From CAZJLP01 sp964546955 (GTDB taxonomy: Bacteria > Verrucomicrobiota > Verrucomicrobiia > Opitutales > Opitutaceae), in the NCBI GenBank assembly GCA_964546955.1, contig CAZJLP010000025.1:4258-68257 (forward strand): a DNA stretch of 64,000 nucleotides, written 5' to 3'. The notes beneath the pieces are model-generated. The model saw nothing but the letters and a program-made list of their open reading frames with translations, had not been told where the DNA came from and ran no database searches. Positions 26,344-34,955 of the stretch are shown piece by piece; position 1 is the stretch's first letter; each line of letters starts with the position of its first letter. Position numbers and translations under genes: made by a program.

Positions 26344-26366
26344 AAAAACCCCGCAGGCGCGGGGTC
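26344..26366 (-). terminator. Terminator after the sigma/anti-sigma pair
   Basis: Stem CCCCGC with GCGGGG and loop AGGC; the minus strand continues into TTTTTG. A second small dyad (TTGATTCAC with GTGAATCAA, 26378-26398) overlaps the stop codon just upstream. Confidence 0.75.
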
Positions 26367-26394
26367 CGATAAAACCGTTGATTCACCGTGTGAA

Positions 26395-27234
26395 TCAAAA
26401 TTTCAGCGAGACGTTGTTGCCTCCCAGGCCGATCCGGCTGATCGAATCGTTCAACTGACGTTCGGCCAGACGCCGGACGCTGCGTTCGCGCGAGCGAACC
26501 ACATCGGCGTTATTGTCGAACGATCCGGCGTGCGCTTCGGCCAGCAACTGGCGACGCCGTGTGTCACGAGCTGAAACCACGCGCGTCACCGCTTGCGTGG
26601 GCTCCCCTTCGTCGACGGTTTGGGAGACTGCGGGCTCTCCCGTCGCGGCGACCTCCGTCGAGACGTGCCCCATAACAGACGCGCTCGAGGCCAATTCAGC
26701 GGAAAGCGACGCCTCGCTGTCGTGGGCAGAGTCTACAAACGAACCTTGGCCCAAGCCCGTCAAAAGGCGCGCGAGTTGCTCCGGCGAAATGGCGTCGGCG
26801 GCGGCGACAATCGCCGGTGCCGCGCTGGATTCTTCCATGGCCTTGGCGGTACGAGTCACGTCGCGCGCGCTCTCCGCGCGGGACATCGAAACGGCCGGCT
26901 GGGTTGTCAAAAAAGTGACCGACGACTGCTTTGCCGGGGTGGGAGACATCGCCTGCGCGATTGCCAGGGGAGCGGGAGCGCGCGCGGGGCGACTAACGAG
27001 GGCAACCGTCACGACCGCGGCAGCAGCAGCTCCCACCGGTATAGACCAACGCGCCATGCGCATCACGCTGCGCGGAAGCGAATTCCACCAGGGCCTCTTA
27101 TCGATAATCGCTGCCAACTGCTTGGTGCGAAGCTGACGCTCAAAGCCGGACCAGAATTCCGGCGCGGGGCGCTCGGCGCGTTTAAGGTGAAGAAGGTCCT
27201 CGAGTGTAACTTTAGCAGGCGGACGTTCGTTCAT
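26395..27234 (-). CDS. Candidate anti-sigma factor, single-pass membrane protein
   Basis: 279 residues. A soluble N-terminal segment (about 1-60) has helices (LEDLLHLKRAERPAPEFWSGFERQL), then one membrane helix (about 64-82) and a low-complexity periplasmic part rich in Ala, Ser, Thr and Val. The ATG overlaps the ECF sigma stop by 4 bases, the classic sigma/anti-sigma arrangement. The HxxxCxxC zinc motif of ZAS proteins is absent. Its role as sigma inhibitor is inferred from operon position and topology. A terminator follows. Confidence 0.65.
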   Translation of the reverse strand: MNERPPAKVTLEDLLHLKRAERPAPEFWSGFERQLRTKQLAAIIDKRPWWNSLPRSVMRMARWSIPVGAAAAAVVTVALVSRPARAPAPLAIAQAMSPTPAKQSSVTFLTTQPAVSMSRAESARDVTRTAKAMEESSAAPAIVAAADAISPEQLARLLTGLGQGSFVDSAHDSEASLSAELASSASVMGHVSTEVAATGEPAVSQTVDEGEPTQAVTRVVSARDTRRRQLLAEAHAGSFDNNADVVRSRERSVRRLAERQLNDSISRIGLGGNNVSLKF

Positions 27235-27866
27235 GGGCGCGTATAATTCTGTAACTCCCCTTGGAGTAACTGTTTCGCGTAGTGCAAACGCGAACGCACC
27301 GTCCCGACCGAGCAGTTCATAACCTCGGCGATTTCTTCGTGGCTCAAGCCGTCTATTTCGAATAAAGTGACCACAGTGCGATGTTTGATAGACAATTTCT
27401 GCATCGCCTCGTTCAATTTTTCCTGCAGCTCCTTTACGAACAGTTCCCGATCGGCTCCGTTCTTATCAGTCAACAGGTTAATCAAGTCCGCCGTCTTATC
27501 CTCGTCGTTGATCTTTTCAAAGCTGAAGAAAGTCCGGAGCTTCGCTTTTCGCAGGTGGGTCAACGTCGAATTCACCGCGATCCGGTACAACCAGGTGAAA
27601 AACGACGACTGGCCGGCAAAGCGATTGATCGATTGAAATGCTTTTATAAAAACATCTTGCGTAAGATCCGCGGCGTCCTCGCGATTGGACGTCATATTGT
27701 AAACGACCCCGTAAACGCGTTCGCGGTACTTGAGGATGAGCTTATCGAAAGCCGCCACATCGCCCGCCTGCACCTGTTGAACCACAACCCAGTCGGTATC
27801 AGCCTCATGCTGCCGCTCCGGCGAGGAAACAATCGTTTTCTCAAGCGCTTTAAAGCCGACGGCCAT
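27231..27866 (-). CDS. ECF-family RNA polymerase sigma factor
   Basis: 211 residues. Region 2 has the core-binding and melting segment (YRERVYGVVYNMTSNREDAADLTQDVFIKAF, of which DLTQDVFIKAF is diagnostic) and SSFFTWLYRIAVN. Region 4 has the helix-turn-helix GLSHEEIAEVMNCSVGTVRSRLH. It directs RNA polymerase to a stress-type regulon and is presumably held by the coupled downstream membrane protein. No target promoter consensus could be derived from the window. Confidence 0.95.
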   Translation of the reverse strand: MAVGFKALEKTIVSSPERQHEADTDWVVVQQVQAGDVAAFDKLILKYRERVYGVVYNMTSNREDAADLTQDVFIKAFQSINRFAGQSSFFTWLYRIAVNSTLTHLRKAKLRTFFSFEKINDEDKTADLINLLTDKNGADRELFVKELQEKLNEAMQKLSIKHRTVVTLFEIDGLSHEEIAEVMNCSVGTVRSRLHYAKQLLQGELQNYTRP

Positions 27867-27947
27867 GGGATGAAAAATGCGGGGCGAGCAGGATCACGCA
27901 AATGGAAATTGTGGTGACGCGCGACAATGGCCGTGGATTTACGTTCC

Positions 27948-28988
27948 CTAAACGGTGGCGGAAACTCGTAATTGGGCGATCTGGTGACGAAGCACTTCGC
28001 ACAAACCCAGCAAGAGAGGAGAGGGCTCCAACTCGGGGAACGGACGCAGGCTCGCCTCGGCCGCCGCGAGTTCCCGCTGAACCGCTTCCGCCACACTCGC
28101 AAACACGTTCAACTCCGCCATTTGCCGCAGGCGTTCCTCCAAACGCGTCGGTCTGCGGCCGGCGATCTCGTCCAGGAGGGCGGGCCGGTCGGCCGGGGGA
28201 AGACGCTCGATCAGCGTGAGAAGCGGCAAGGTGATTTTTCCGCTCTCGAGATCTGTTCCCAGCGTCTTGCCAATCCGTTTTTCGTCGCCAAAAAAATCGG
28301 CAAGGTCGTCGTAAATCTGATAAGCGATGCCGAGGTGTCGTCCAAACCGGCTGGCGGCTTCCACGAACTCCGGCGCATATCCGGCGAGGCGACTGCCGAG
28401 GAAACAGGAAACCCGAAACAACTCCGCGGTCTTCAAATCGATGATTCGGAAGTAGTCGGCGAGAGACACGTCGACCGAGCGACGGCGCAGGGTCTGAATG
28501 ATCTCTCCGGCACAGACTTTCCGGGTCGACTCGGAGATCACTTGGCAGACTTCGGTCGTCGGGTACTGGGTCGCCAAATTGAGGGCATGGGAGAAAAGGG
28601 CATCCCCGAGCAATACTGCCGCAGCGGAACCGTACTCGCGGGCCGCAGTCCGCCGGTTGCGCCGCAAATCGGCGGAATCCATGATGTCGTCGTGGACGAG
28701 CGTCGCCAAGTGGATCAATTCCACCACGGCAGCGACTCTCACCAGGGGCACGGGAACGGGGCCGGCACCGCGCCAGCCGCTGAAAAATACCAACGCGGGA
28801 CGGATTCGCTTGCCCGAAGTATCGATGCAGTAATCAGCCATCCCGCGGATTTCCGGCTCAAATGCGTCGAGTTGCGCCCGGAGGTACGCATCGAGCTGGG
28901 CCATCTGGGTTTTCAGCACGCCGAACACGGTCGCGAAGTCGCCCGGAGGGGCCAAGCGCGGGGTATTTAGGGTGATAGTGGCGGCCAT
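27948..28988 (-). CDS. Trans-polyprenyl diphosphate synthase
   Basis: 346 residues. The two Asp-rich motifs that bind Mg-diphosphate are VHDDIMDSADLRR (first) and YQIYDDLADFFGDE (second), with GKRIRPALVFF near residue 60. It condenses isopentenyl diphosphate units to make the prenyl chain of quinones or a similar carrier (IspB/HepT type). It lies upstream of the sigma factor with an 81-base gap. Confidence 0.93.
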   Translation of the reverse strand: MAATITLNTPRLAPPGDFATVFGVLKTQMAQLDAYLRAQLDAFEPEIRGMADYCIDTSGKRIRPALVFFSGWRGAGPVPVPLVRVAAVVELIHLATLVHDDIMDSADLRRNRRTAAREYGSAAAVLLGDALFSHALNLATQYPTTEVCQVISESTRKVCAGEIIQTLRRRSVDVSLADYFRIIDLKTAELFRVSCFLGSRLAGYAPEFVEAASRFGRHLGIAYQIYDDLADFFGDEKRIGKTLGTDLESGKITLPLLTLIERLPPADRPALLDEIAGRRPTRLEERLRQMAELNVFASVAEAVQRELAAAEASLRPFPELEPSPLLLGLCEVLRHQIAQLRVSATV

Positions 28989-29045
28989 GATGGACTTGAA
29001 ACTAGAGTTCTGTGATGAAATGGCTACTCAAGACTCGTTTTCACA

Positions 29046-29657
29046 ATGCAAAACAACCCGGTAGTGCAATTGGTGATCATCGCTATTGCGGCGTACCTAA
29101 CTAAGTTGTGGTGCGATGACTTCCGCACGGCAAAGGCGGGCAAACCCAATCCGAACGCCCTGCCTGGAGCCGTTCCGGCACCCCAGCGGGCGGTCATCAT
29201 CGCGGTCGCCGGCGCTTTGATCCTCCTGGCAGCGGAATCCTGGGGGGAAATCGCCCTAGGGGTAGCGGGTGAGCAGTCAAAAATGACGTGGCTATTTGCC
29301 TTCTATACTCTCCTCGCGGGAGTGGTGGAGGAAGTGCTCTTCCGCGGATACCTTGTGATCGAAAAACGCGGGAAAGCCGCCTTGTGGGGCGGCATTGTGG
29401 CGGCATCGCTTCTTTTCGCCCTGCTCCATCCCTTCGTGTGGGAGTGGAAAGACGGTCACGTGGTGTGGAATTTCGGCACAAAGGCACTCTTCACAACCGC
29501 CGTTCTCTTTGTCAGCTCGCTTTGGTTCTACGCCGTTCGTTTCGCCTCATTCAACCCGGAGCGCTCCCTACTGCCCTGCTTCGCGGCGCATGTAAGCAAA
29601 AACCTCGGCGTGATCGCGGTGAAACTCGCTCAAGGGCATATGGCGGGATTTTGGTGA
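29046..29657 (+). CDS. CPBP-family intramembrane metalloprotease
   Basis: 203 residues with about five hydrophobic helices. The CPBP/Rce1 motifs are VVEEVLFRGYL (EExxxR) near residue 96, FALLHPF with the metal-binding His, and FAAHVSKNL near the C-terminus. Such proteases act inside the membrane, in bacteria often on bacteriocin leaders or unknown substrates. It is divergent from the polyprenyl synthase. Confidence 0.88.
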   Translation: MQNNPVVQLVIIAIAAYLTKLWCDDFRTAKAGKPNPNALPGAVPAPQRAVIIAVAGALILLAAESWGEIALGVAGEQSKMTWLFAFYTLLAGVVEEVLFRGYLVIEKRGKAALWGGIVAASLLFALLHPFVWEWKDGHVVWNFGTKALFTTAVLFVSSLWFYAVRFASFNPERSLLPCFAAHVSKNLGVIAVKLAQGHMAGFW

Positions 29658-29862
29658 GGCCGCGCGCGGCGCCGAGCTGTCGTCAGAACAAATGGGATGC
29701 CTGAATCTCCGCCGCGTGGGCTGACTAAGCACGCCTGGCAAGCTCAGACCACCCACGGCTCGGCCGGAGGCCTCACTACCATTCGAGCTCGGCCACGCTG
29801 TCAGTAGGGCGTGTACCGGAATGTGGTTAGCCTACTCCCGGATCCATCCAGCTATCCCCACT

Positions 29863-29893
29863 AAAAAAAAGCGCGGCTTCGAGAAGCCGCGCT
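29863..29893 (-). terminator. Terminator of the pil operon
   Basis: A 10-bp stem AGCGCGGCTT with AAGCCGCGCT and loop CGAG is followed on the minus strand by eight T. It lies 22 bases after the pilQ stop. Confidence 0.92.
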
Positions 29894-29915
29894 GAGAGTG
29901 ACCGAAGGAGAACGC

Positions 29916-31673
29916 TTAGTCCTTCTTCTTTTTGCCGTCGTCAACCGGCGGCTGATAGAAGGGATCGGAGCCGTCGCGGAAGCCGGGAAGCTCGTCCTTC
30001 GTGAGCTTCATGCTGCGGATCATGCGAGGATCGAACACTTCGCCCACCGTCGCGCCGTCGGGACGGATCGTGCGAGCGGTGATGAACACCACCAGATTGC
30101 GGGTCGTGTCATCCTTGTTGTTATGACGGAAGAGGCGACCGAGGCCGGGAATGTTGCCCAGCACGGGGACTTTCGACTCGCTCTTGATATTCGTGCTTTC
30201 GACGAGGCCGCCGATACCGAGGGTAAAGCCGTCCTTGAGGGTAATCTGTGTCTTGGTCTTGCGGACGCCGATGATCGGAATCGTGGCGCCGCTGGAGCCG
30301 CCGCCGAAGCGAACTTCGCCGTTGCGGCTGCTGACCTCGGGCTCGATCGTCAGCTTGATCATCCCCTGGTTGTTCACCTGGGGCGTGACCTTCATCAGCA
30401 CGCCGATGGGCTTGTAGTCGAAACCTTGGATTTCGAAGCTGCCGGTCTGCTGATTGAATTGATACTTCGGAATCGGGAATTCTTCACCGATGTTGATGTT
30501 CGCCTCGCTGTTGTTGAGGGTCACGACGGTCGGATTGGAGACCAGCTTGGTGTCGTTCAGCGTCTTGAGCGCGCTGATGATCAGCTGGAATTGATCGGCG
30601 TTGAACACGGAGGTCGTGACGCGATCGATGCTGTTGGTGAACAGCTGCTCCGCGGCAGAGGCAGGTCCGATGGAGGAGGGAAACGTAAGATTGCCAGAAC
30701 CCGGGGGAGTTTCCGTGTAGGAGGGGCCGATGCCGGAAATACCGGGCAAGTTGGTGTTGCTATAAACCTGGTCGGTTTTCCGATAGCCGTTCACCATGTG
30801 CGGCACGTCGATATTGTTTTCGGTTCGCTGATCCTTGTTCAGCACGCCTGCAGAATCTTTATACGTGCGCTGGAACGGGCCGGCCGAAACGCCGTACGCA
30901 TTCAGCGAAGCCCAGTTCACGCCGATGTTCTTCACATCGCGGTCGGTCACTTCGATGAACTTCGACTCGATCATGACCTGTTCGGTCTGGCGATCGAGGC
31001 TGAGGATGATCGGCTTGATGCGTTGGATCGCGGAAGCGCGTTCCGTCACCACCAGCGCGTTGCTGCGGGCGTCGACGACGATCTTGCCGCCAACTTTCGG
31101 GTCGGCCATTGCGTCCACCGTCGGTTTGACTTCGGCGGCCTTGGCGTAGTTAAGAATGAATACCTCGGTCGTGACCGGCTCCAGATTGAGCGATTCCTGG
31201 CTGACGACCTTGATGATGTTGCCGTCTTCCACGAAAGTGAATCCGACCGGATCGAGCACGACCTTGAAGATCTGGCGCCACGTCACGTCGCGCAGTTTGA
31301 TCGTCGTTTTGCCCTGCAGGGTGTCCGGAATCACGAGATTCAATTCGAACAGGTCGGCCACGTTGCGGAGCACCGTGCGGATTTCCTCGTCGGGGAAATC
31401 GACCGACAGCGTGTCCTTGCTACGGGCAACCGGCGCGGCTGCCTTCGCGTCCGCCGGAGCGGCCGCAGCGGGAGCAGCAGGAGCGGCGGCCGGAACTTCC
31501 ACCGCGGCCGGGGCCGGAGCGGGAGCAGGAGCGGGCGCCGGGTCGACGGCAGGAGCGGGGGCCACTGGAGCCGCATCCGGCGCAGGGGCTGGTTGATCAG
31601 GCGCAGGTTGCGCTCGACTAATCGAGAGCACCGGGAGGGCGAGCAGTGTTGCAGTAAGCAAACGTGTTCTCAT
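29916..31673 (-). CDS. pilQ: Type IV pilus outer-membrane secretin, PilQ / Amuc_1098-like
   Basis: 585 residues with a signal peptide ending near SRAQP, then a Pro/Ala linker (about 22-85) of low complexity. A secretin N-terminal short domain follows (VDFPDEEIRTVLRNVADLF), then an N1-type domain (VFILNYAKAAEVKP). The secretin core ends in the canonical GLVES and VPVLGNIPGLGRLFR segments with NLVVFITARTIRP. It forms the outer-membrane pore for pilus fibres. It is the last gene of an operon in which every junction overlaps; its ATG overlaps the pilP-like stop by 4 bases. Confidence 0.93.
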   Translation of the reverse strand: MRTRLLTATLLALPVLSISRAQPAPDQPAPAPDAAPVAPAPAVDPAPAPAPAPAPAAVEVPAAAPAAPAAAAPADAKAAAPVARSKDTLSVDFPDEEIRTVLRNVADLFELNLVIPDTLQGKTTIKLRDVTWRQIFKVVLDPVGFTFVEDGNIIKVVSQESLNLEPVTTEVFILNYAKAAEVKPTVDAMADPKVGGKIVVDARSNALVVTERASAIQRIKPIILSLDRQTEQVMIESKFIEVTDRDVKNIGVNWASLNAYGVSAGPFQRTYKDSAGVLNKDQRTENNIDVPHMVNGYRKTDQVYSNTNLPGISGIGPSYTETPPGSGNLTFPSSIGPASAAEQLFTNSIDRVTTSVFNADQFQLIISALKTLNDTKLVSNPTVVTLNNSEANINIGEEFPIPKYQFNQQTGSFEIQGFDYKPIGVLMKVTPQVNNQGMIKLTIEPEVSSRNGEVRFGGGSSGATIPIIGVRKTKTQITLKDGFTLGIGGLVESTNIKSESKVPVLGNIPGLGRLFRHNNKDDTTRNLVVFITARTIRPDGATVGEVFDPRMIRSMKLTKDELPGFRDGSDPFYQPPVDDGKKKKD

Positions 31674-32188
31674 GGAATTTTTCCGGGTTTGGAAGTGGAC
31701 AGAGCGATGGGTCGAGCAAACTTTTCTCCTTGATACAATAACGTGAAGGTGGTGCTCGTTATTTCGAAGACTTCTACCTCGTATGTAGCGTTTTCAAAGG
31801 TAATTGGGATGCGGTCGCCTACTTTAAAAGGCTTTTTACTAACGAATAAGACACGTTGACCGCTCAAGTTCGTGCCGGTGTTTACAATCGGCGGTAGTTG
31901 CTCCACCAGGACATGAAGAATGTCTTTTGCGGATACAGGCTTTGGTTTGTTCGCCGCTTCCAACTCCTCTTTGGAGGGTCCGGTGTAGGGATTGAACGGA
32001 TCCTTGGCGGTCGCCGGCAGGACGGCGGCGGCGGGATCGGCCGGCTTGGTCAATTTCTTGCCCAAATCGACGGAAGACGCGCGGGAGGCCGGAGGAAGGA
32101 GGTCGGCCCGGCGCCCTTGCGCCGATACCGTGCCGCAGCCCGCCAGGACGACGCACGCGCACAGACTGTATCTGGTTGAGCGTTTCAT
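31670..32188 (-). CDS. pilP: PilP-position lipoprotein of the pilus operon
   Basis: 172 residues. The start at 32188 gives a lipoprotein signal with lipobox LAGC at C18 and overlaps the previous stop as ATGA. A flexible Ala/Pro-rich section follows, then a small beta domain (VNTGTNLSGQRVLFVSKK, GDRIPITFENATYEVEVFEI), comparable in size and place to the PilP HR domain that docks the secretin. Sequence similarity to classical PilP is not evident, so the name rests on gene order and lipoprotein topology. Confidence 0.7.
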   Translation of the reverse strand: MKRSTRYSLCACVVLAGCGTVSAQGRRADLLPPASRASSVDLGKKLTKPADPAAAVLPATAKDPFNPYTGPSKEELEAANKPKPVSAKDILHVLVEQLPPIVNTGTNLSGQRVLFVSKKPFKVGDRIPITFENATYEVEVFEITSTTFTLLYQGEKFARPIALSTSKPGKIP

Positions 32189-32775
32189 GAAGGGGGTTGG
32201 CCAAGGTACTCGACCACTAATCTTGCCCTGAGCGCATCGACCGGCTGGCTCCCGTCGGCGCCCATTTCGCTGGTCACGTCGCGACGGACCTCGGCCGATT
32301 TGAAGCGGCAAAAACGATCTCCGCTTTCGAGCTTCCGGATGAAAGTAAGGATCTGCCGAAACGTGCCCGTCAGGTCGAGAGTGTAGGGCACCACAATATA
32401 CGTACCCTTGGTCCCCGCGTACGAGGCCGGCGGCGGGGCGGAGGGAGTGGGCAACTTCACGCCGGTTTCGGATTCAAGTTGGATGAAGTATCGAACGTTG
32501 CTCGGAATGTCGTTGGGCCGAATCAGGCGCGAAGATACGTCCGCGTTGATCTTCTCGAGCGTCGCCACTTGATCCTGCAGACCGGAAGAGTAATCGAGAT
32601 TGGCTTTCAACCGCGCGGCCTCGGCCGACTTGGCGGCCAGCTCCGTCTCCAATTCGCCGGCCGCTGGATAGCGGTAGACCAGTACCGCGAGCAGGAGAAT
32701 AGCGAGTCCGGCCGCGCCCACGACCAAGGGCTGTTTCTTGACGTAGGCTTGAATGGATTCTTTGGTAGTACTCAT
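32185..32775 (-). CDS. pilO: PilO-like inner-membrane protein (position of Amuc_1100)
   Basis: 196 residues: short cytoplasmic N-terminus, one membrane helix (about 17-34), a coiled-coil (LETELAAKSAEAARLKANL, then QVATLEKINADV), and a ferredoxin-like periplasmic domain containing VPYTLDLTGTFRQILTFIRKLES. This is the PilO plan. In Akkermansia the protein at the matching place is Amuc_1100, studied for host effects; whether this one is orthologous needs structure comparison. It overlaps both neighbours by 4 bases. Confidence 0.75.
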   Translation of the reverse strand: MSTTKESIQAYVKKQPLVVGAAGLAILLLAVLVYRYPAAGELETELAAKSAEAARLKANLDYSSGLQDQVATLEKINADVSSRLIRPNDIPSNVRYFIQLESETGVKLPTPSAPPPASYAGTKGTYIVVPYTLDLTGTFRQILTFIRKLESGDRFCRFKSAEVRRDVTSEMGADGSQPVDALRARLVVEYLGQPPS

Positions 32776-33398
32776 GGCTTTTTCGCCGGAGCTTTGGGCT
32801 TGAACAACAAATCGAGCACCATGCGCTGTCCGATGGAATCGCGGGCGACGTTTGTGGTGGAAATGGTAAACCGGGAGACCAGCTCAGGATCGCGTTGGAG
32901 CTGCTCGACGTAATTGGAAACGGCCGCTCCGGCCTGATCCGAAGTGCCCTTCACATATGCCCGGATGATCAGGTCGTTCTCGCGCGCTTCGACTCGATCG
33001 AGGGCGACGTCTCGCGGAAGCGTGCTACCCAGGCGGAGAATCAATTCCGATAGTTTGATCCGCTCTTCGCCGGCAAAGGCAGCCAATTCCTTGATCTTCT
33101 TTTCCTCGGCGAGAAATTTCCCGTAGAGATCGATGGCCGCCTTGCTGCCGACCTTGTCGCGTTCGATCTGTTGTTCCGCGTTTTTGATTTCCTTGCGGAC
33201 GTTCGCCAGCCGGTACTCCTGGTACCCGACCAACAGCAGGAGGATGCTGGCGACAACAACGGCAATGCCATTGATGAAGAAAGAAGTCCGCACCACTTTG
33301 GTGTCGGGCAATTGAGCGAAATTGCGAAAGTTCGGATGCCAGGCTGGTGCGCTGGCTGCCGCTCCTTTCTCGGAGGATTTCTTAGGAAGCGACAGCAT
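32772..33398 (-). CDS. pilN: PilN-like inner-membrane protein
   Basis: 208 residues: cytoplasmic N-terminus of about 40 residues with the conserved-looking NFAQLPDTK, a membrane helix at about 42-58, a coiled-coil (about 60-100), then a small alpha/beta domain (LPRDVALDRVEARENDLII). This matches PilN, whose N-terminal peptide binds PilM. It overlaps pilM by 17 bases and pilO by 4. Confidence 0.78.
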   Translation of the reverse strand: MLSLPKKSSEKGAAASAPAWHPNFRNFAQLPDTKVVRTSFFINGIAVVVASILLLLVGYQEYRLANVRKEIKNAEQQIERDKVGSKAAIDLYGKFLAEEKKIKELAAFAGEERIKLSELILRLGSTLPRDVALDRVEARENDLIIRAYVKGTSDQAGAAVSNYVEQLQRDPELVSRFTISTTNVARDSIGQRMVLDLLFKPKAPAKKP

Positions 33399-34419
33399 GG
33401 TTATGGCTAATCATTAGGCTCATGAGTCCGAGGCAGCGGGCATCGAGCTCGGCTACCGGCACGTTGCTGCCTATCGAGATTCCACGGCTCTGAAGCCACG
33501 GAGCATAATCGATCTTGAGCAGACTTACTCCGAGTTGATGGGAAAGTGCGCTTTCCAGCCAATCGAACTTCGCCGGCAGGAGAGTACAAACAACCTGCCC
33601 GATCGATTGACCGGTCTGAACCTCGAAGAAGCCGATCGAAGATTGCAATTCCTTCAGCAGTTTCTTGATCAACACCGACGCCATGCCGGTGAAATCGAAG
33701 GTATTCGAGTTGAAAAGTTTTCGGGCAGACTCCTCGTCCTTCAAACCGAGCTCCTTCTGCACGACGGGAATCATCGCATCGAGCCCTTGGGCGATCGGAC
33801 GCGAAGTCTCGACCCCGTTCGCGCTGACGATGAACGACTGCGTCGAATCCGAATCCATCTCCAGCACCAGCGTCGGCGCGGCCGATTTGGAAAACGCGAG
33901 ATAGTCGACCAAGGCGCCGAGCGTCGACAGGGTCCCCAGCTCGAGGCGTTCGGGATAGACGCCGCGATCGAGCAATTTCTTTTGAGTGGTGGTGATCTCT
34001 TCCGTCGTCATCCCAGCCACAACGAGGTCCTTCTGGGCCGGGTTGGTGACATCCGCCTCTGTCCCGTCCCTTGAATTGACCACCGCCAGGGTGTATTTGT
34101 CCAACTCGATGCGGAACTGACCCGTCACGACTTCTTCCAGATAGCCGGCATCCTTCATTCGCTTCGGGTCCAGCGACAAACGCCGGACCAGTCGTTTCGG
34201 GGCATAAACCCCGCAGGTCGCGCGGATGTAACCGCCACTCGCCCGTTTCGGCTGTAGCTCGCCGAGCACCTGGGCCAATGCCTCATCGCCACCGGAAACC
34301 GGGCAGGATTTCAGCTCCTCGATCTCCAGGGGGCCGGTCATCGACGACGTGCGCGCAACCGCCACCGTGTGGCTGTTCACTTCGACGAAAAAACCTTTCG
34401 ACTTCTTGGAAAAAAGCAT
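33382..34419 (-). CDS. pilM: Actin-like pilus assembly protein PilM
   Basis: 345 residues with an actin/FtsA-like fold. The first strand pair is GFFVEVNSHTVAVART; the second phosphate region is TLVLEMDSDSTQSFIVSANG. A long helix segment DEESARKLF and the C-terminal half SIGFFEVQTGQSIGQVVCT follow the PilM pattern. It sits on the cytoplasmic face and binds PilN. First gene of the pilM-N-O-P-Q operon. The unusual D residues in place of the Gly-rich DIG loop suggest weak or no ATP hydrolysis, as an inference. Confidence 0.85.
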   Translation of the reverse strand: MLFSKKSKGFFVEVNSHTVAVARTSSMTGPLEIEELKSCPVSGGDEALAQVLGELQPKRASGGYIRATCGVYAPKRLVRRLSLDPKRMKDAGYLEEVVTGQFRIELDKYTLAVVNSRDGTEADVTNPAQKDLVVAGMTTEEITTTQKKLLDRGVYPERLELGTLSTLGALVDYLAFSKSAAPTLVLEMDSDSTQSFIVSANGVETSRPIAQGLDAMIPVVQKELGLKDEESARKLFNSNTFDFTGMASVLIKKLLKELQSSIGFFEVQTGQSIGQVVCTLLPAKFDWLESALSHQLGVSLLKIDYAPWLQSRGISIGSNVPVAELDARCLGLMSLMISHNHAVAS

Positions 34420-34632
34420 GCGGTGAGCGGGATTACGGATAACTCGGCATTCGGGAGGGGAACTTCACTGCAAAGGGGGAAAATTATTTTTTAGGCGGTC
34501 GGCTGGGATTGCGAAAATGCCGCTTTGGGGGCATCTAACACAAGAGAAAGCGGCTCGCTAACTCGTCACTGGTCGGTATTTACCGTTTATTTAGACAATT
34601 AATTGCAATTACATAAGTCGCGTAATTAGACA

Positions 34633-34666
34633 ACAAAAAACCCGCTCCAAAATACGGAGCGGGTTT
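34633..34666 (-). terminator. Terminator after the 33-residue basic protein gene
   Basis: Stem AAACCCGCTCC (34638-34648) with GGAGCGGGTTT (34656-34666) and a short AT-rich loop; the minus strand runs into TTTTTTG. It follows the small gene's stop by 32 bases and insulates the pil operon upstream region. Confidence 0.92.
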
Positions 34667-34697
34667 CCAAAATTTGTAACGGCTTACGAAACTTAGA

Positions 34698-34799
34698 TCA
34701 CTTCTGCCACGTACGCTTTTTGTGGCGGTTCGCCTTGAGACGCTTCCGGCGTTTGTGCTTCGACATTTTCAGACGACGTTTCTTCTTCAGATTGCCCAT
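34698..34799 (-). CDS. Very small basic protein with AURKAIP1/COX24-like domain
   Basis: A 33-codon gene: ATG at 34799, stop at 34698. The product is extremely basic, with the diagnostic segment KHKRRKRLKANRHKKR at residues 14-30 or so. This is the PF08213-type motif also found in mitochondrial AURKAIP1/mS38 and short bacterial relatives associated with the small ribosomal subunit. A purpose-built terminator follows 32 bases later, which supports expression as an independent unit. Ribosomal association is inferred from the family, not shown. Confidence 0.85.
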   Translation of the reverse strand: MGNLKKKRRLKMSKHKRRKRLKANRHKKRTWQK

Positions 34800-34868
34800 G
34801 GTGTAGGAATTTAAAGGTCCAAAGTGGGAAGGATTAAGGGGGGTGTAAAGTTCTTTTTGGGAGGGGGG

Positions 34869-34878
34869 NNNNNNNNNN
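34869..34878. other. Scaffold gap (10 N)
   Basis: A placeholder run flanked by GGGGGG on the left and GCCCCCC on the right. Such complementary homopolymers can form a hairpin that breaks assembly. Real gap length unknown. Confidence 0.9.
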
Positions 34879-34955
34879 GCCCCCCAGGGCCACGGCTGAC
34901 GGGGGGCGTACCGTACCTCGTGCGCGGGGCGCCAGGGGGGCTCCGCTCCGGAAAT

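Noticed and set aside
29898..31733. 611-codon open frame on the plus strand opposite pilQ
   Set aside because: It is the complement of a clear secretin gene, rich in Arg, Gly and His with no family motif; a GC-rich shadow frame.
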